This document shows, piece by piece, positions 63,033-64,000 of a stretch of DNA of 64,000 nt. Under the pieces are notes generated by a model. It was not told the DNA's origin, ran no database searches, and was given only the letters and a program-made list of their open reading frames with translations. Origin of the DNA: an uncultured Desulfovibrio sp. Lineage in GTDB: Bacteria; Desulfobacterota; Desulfovibrionia; Desulfovibrionales; Desulfovibrionaceae. Both the position numbers and the translations under genes were made by a program. Each line of letters opens with the position of its first letter. The first letter of the stretch is position 1. The DNA lies in contig CAJXYU010000001.1 in NCBI GenBank assembly GCA_913063155.1, positions 930,001 through 994,000 on the forward strand. Reading direction: 5' to 3'.

Positions 63033-64000
63033 ATGAGCACATTCATTCCTCAGGAAGTGATCCGCGCCAAGCGCGATGGTAAGGTACTGCCCCGAGAGGC
63101 CATTGAGCGCTTCGTCCGCGGCATCACAGACGAGACCGTCACCGACGGACAAGTGGCCGCATTCGGCATGGCCGTGTTCTTCAAGGGCATGAACATGGAC
63201 GAGCGCATCCACCTGACCCGGGCCATGAAGGAATCCGGAACCGTGCTGGACTGGAAGGCCATGGGCCTGGAATCCGGCGTGGTGGACAAGCACTCCACGG
63301 GCGGCGTGGGCGATAAGGTCAGCCTGTTGCTCGGTCCCCTGGCCGGTGCCTGTGGTTGCTATGTGCCCATGATTTCGGGGCGGGGCCTGGGGCATACGGG
63401 CGGTACTCTGGACAAATTCGACTCCATTCCCGGCTATGACACCACTCCGGCCCTGGATACCTTTGCCAGGGTCACCCGAGAGGTGGGCTGCGCCATCATC
63501 GGCCAGACCTCGGACCTGGCCCCTGCGGACCGTCGTTTTTACTCCATCCGCGATGTGACCGCCACGGTGGAGTCCATTGAGCTGATCACCGCTTCCATTC
63601 TCTCCAAGAAGCTGGCCGCCGGGCTGCAGGGGCTGGTCATGGATGTGAAGTTCGGCACGGGAGCGTTCATGGAAGAGTACGAGGATGCCGAGAATCTTGC
63701 CCGGTCCATCGCCACGGTGGCCACGGGCGCGGGGGTTCCCACGGTTTCCCTGCTTACGGACATGAACCAGGTGTTGGGGGACACCGTGGGCAACAGCCTG
63801 GAGGTGCAGGAGTCCGTCGATTTTCTCAAGGGTGTCTACCTGGAGCCGCGCCTCTACGAGGTGACCATGGCCCTGACCTCGGAGATGCTGGTGCTGGCCG
63901 GTCGGGCCGATTCCATCGACGAGGCCTGGAAGATGCTGGAAAGCGCGCTGGAAAGCGGTGCTGCCGCCGAGACATTCGGCCGCATGGTCGCGGCTTTGGG
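63033..64000 (+). CDS. deoA: Thymidine/pyrimidine-nucleoside phosphorylase, 5' part (runs off the window)
   Basis: About 322 residues are visible. [62 protein letters not shown] and [12 protein letters not shown] are the thymidine phosphorylase marks. It releases deoxyribose 1-phosphate from pyrimidine deoxynucleosides. AGGAG precedes ATG 63033. Whether it is DeoA or the broader Pdp cannot be decided here. The 3' end lies outside the window. Confidence 0.9.
   Translation, partial: MSTFIPQEVIRAKRDGKVLPREAIERFVRGITDETVTDGQVAAFGMAVFFKGMNMDERIHLTRAMKESGTVLDWKAMGLESGVVDKHSTGGVGDKVSLLLGPLAGACGCYVPMISGRGLGHTGGTLDKFDSIPGYDTTPALDTFARVTREVGCAIIGQTSDLAPADRRFYSIRDVTATVESIELITASILSKKLAAGLQGLVMDVKFGTGAFMEEYEDAENLARSIATVATGAGVPTVSLLTDMNQVLGDTVGNSLEVQESVDFLKGVYLEPRLYEVTMALTSEMLVLAGRADSIDEAWKMLESALESGAAAETFGRMVAAL

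Overview
The window looks like chromosome from a member of the Desulfovibrionaceae (Desulfovibrio or Pseudodesulfovibrio type). This rests on gene content and style, not on a marker search. It holds a DUF39 homocysteine-biosynthesis protein, a DUF362 dicluster ferredoxin protein, a Maf-type flagellin glycosyltransferase, a chemoreceptor ending in a hemerythrin domain, a rubrerythrin-like protein, a pabABC cluster, and GC-rich core genes separated by short dispersed repeats that end in CCGGAGGC.

Layout. 1-0.6 kb: 5' part of a dnaA-type gene (minus). 0.9-4.2 kb: DUF39 protein, a GATase-like protein with altered active-site residues, and a geranylgeranyl-reductase-type flavoprotein. 4.3-8.1 kb: DUF362 ferredoxin protein (minus), then pabA-pabB-pabC for p-aminobenzoate. 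8.1-12.2 kb (minus): WbuC-like cupin, Maf glycosyltransferase and NAD synthetase. 12.3-13.7 kb: a complete but inactivated IS1111-type (IS110 family) insertion sequence bounded by a 21-bp perfect inverted repeat. 13.8-40.8 kb: a large surface-glycan region. 41-47.4 kb: Elp3-like radical SAM protein, amidohydrolase, pyrB, pyrC and an HD protein with a decayed nucleotidyltransferase domain. 47.7 kb: tRNA-Phe. 47.8-56.6 kb: hemerythrin chemoreceptor, rubrerythrin-like protein, GNAT protein plus deacetylase, two glycosyltransferases and a molybdopterin oxidoreductase. 57.1-64 kb: a nucleoside uptake and salvage operon (BMP binding protein, ATPase, two permeases, cdd, deoC, deoA; the last runs off the window).

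The glycan region has two parts. From 13.8 to 34.2 kb the DNA is visibly AT-rich, all genes point the same way, and several overlap. The genes are glycosyltransferases, a DegT aminotransferase, an AsnB amidotransferase and a CMP-sugar transferase. They are followed by an unusual set: three radical SAM proteins, an SDR, a pyruvate-aldolase (HMGL-like) protein fused to an unknown C-terminal domain, an ATP-grasp ligase, a methyltransferase, an amidohydrolase missing a metal-site histidine, and a DUF1847 protein. I read this as a candidate undescribed pathway that builds and decorates an alpha-keto-acid sugar or similar glycan unit. From 34.2 to 40.8 kb base composition returns to the GC-rich background. 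That part holds a FlaA1/PseB-type dehydratase, a sulfotransferase-like protein, a clear UDP-sulfoquinovose synthase homologue, two more SDR enzymes and a GT2 glycosyltransferase. Sulfonated sugar in the envelope or flagellar glycan of a sulfite-producing anaerobe would be notable.

Limits: no searches or folding could be run. Family calls rest on motifs, length and context, and the function of the 21-34 kb pathway is inference.
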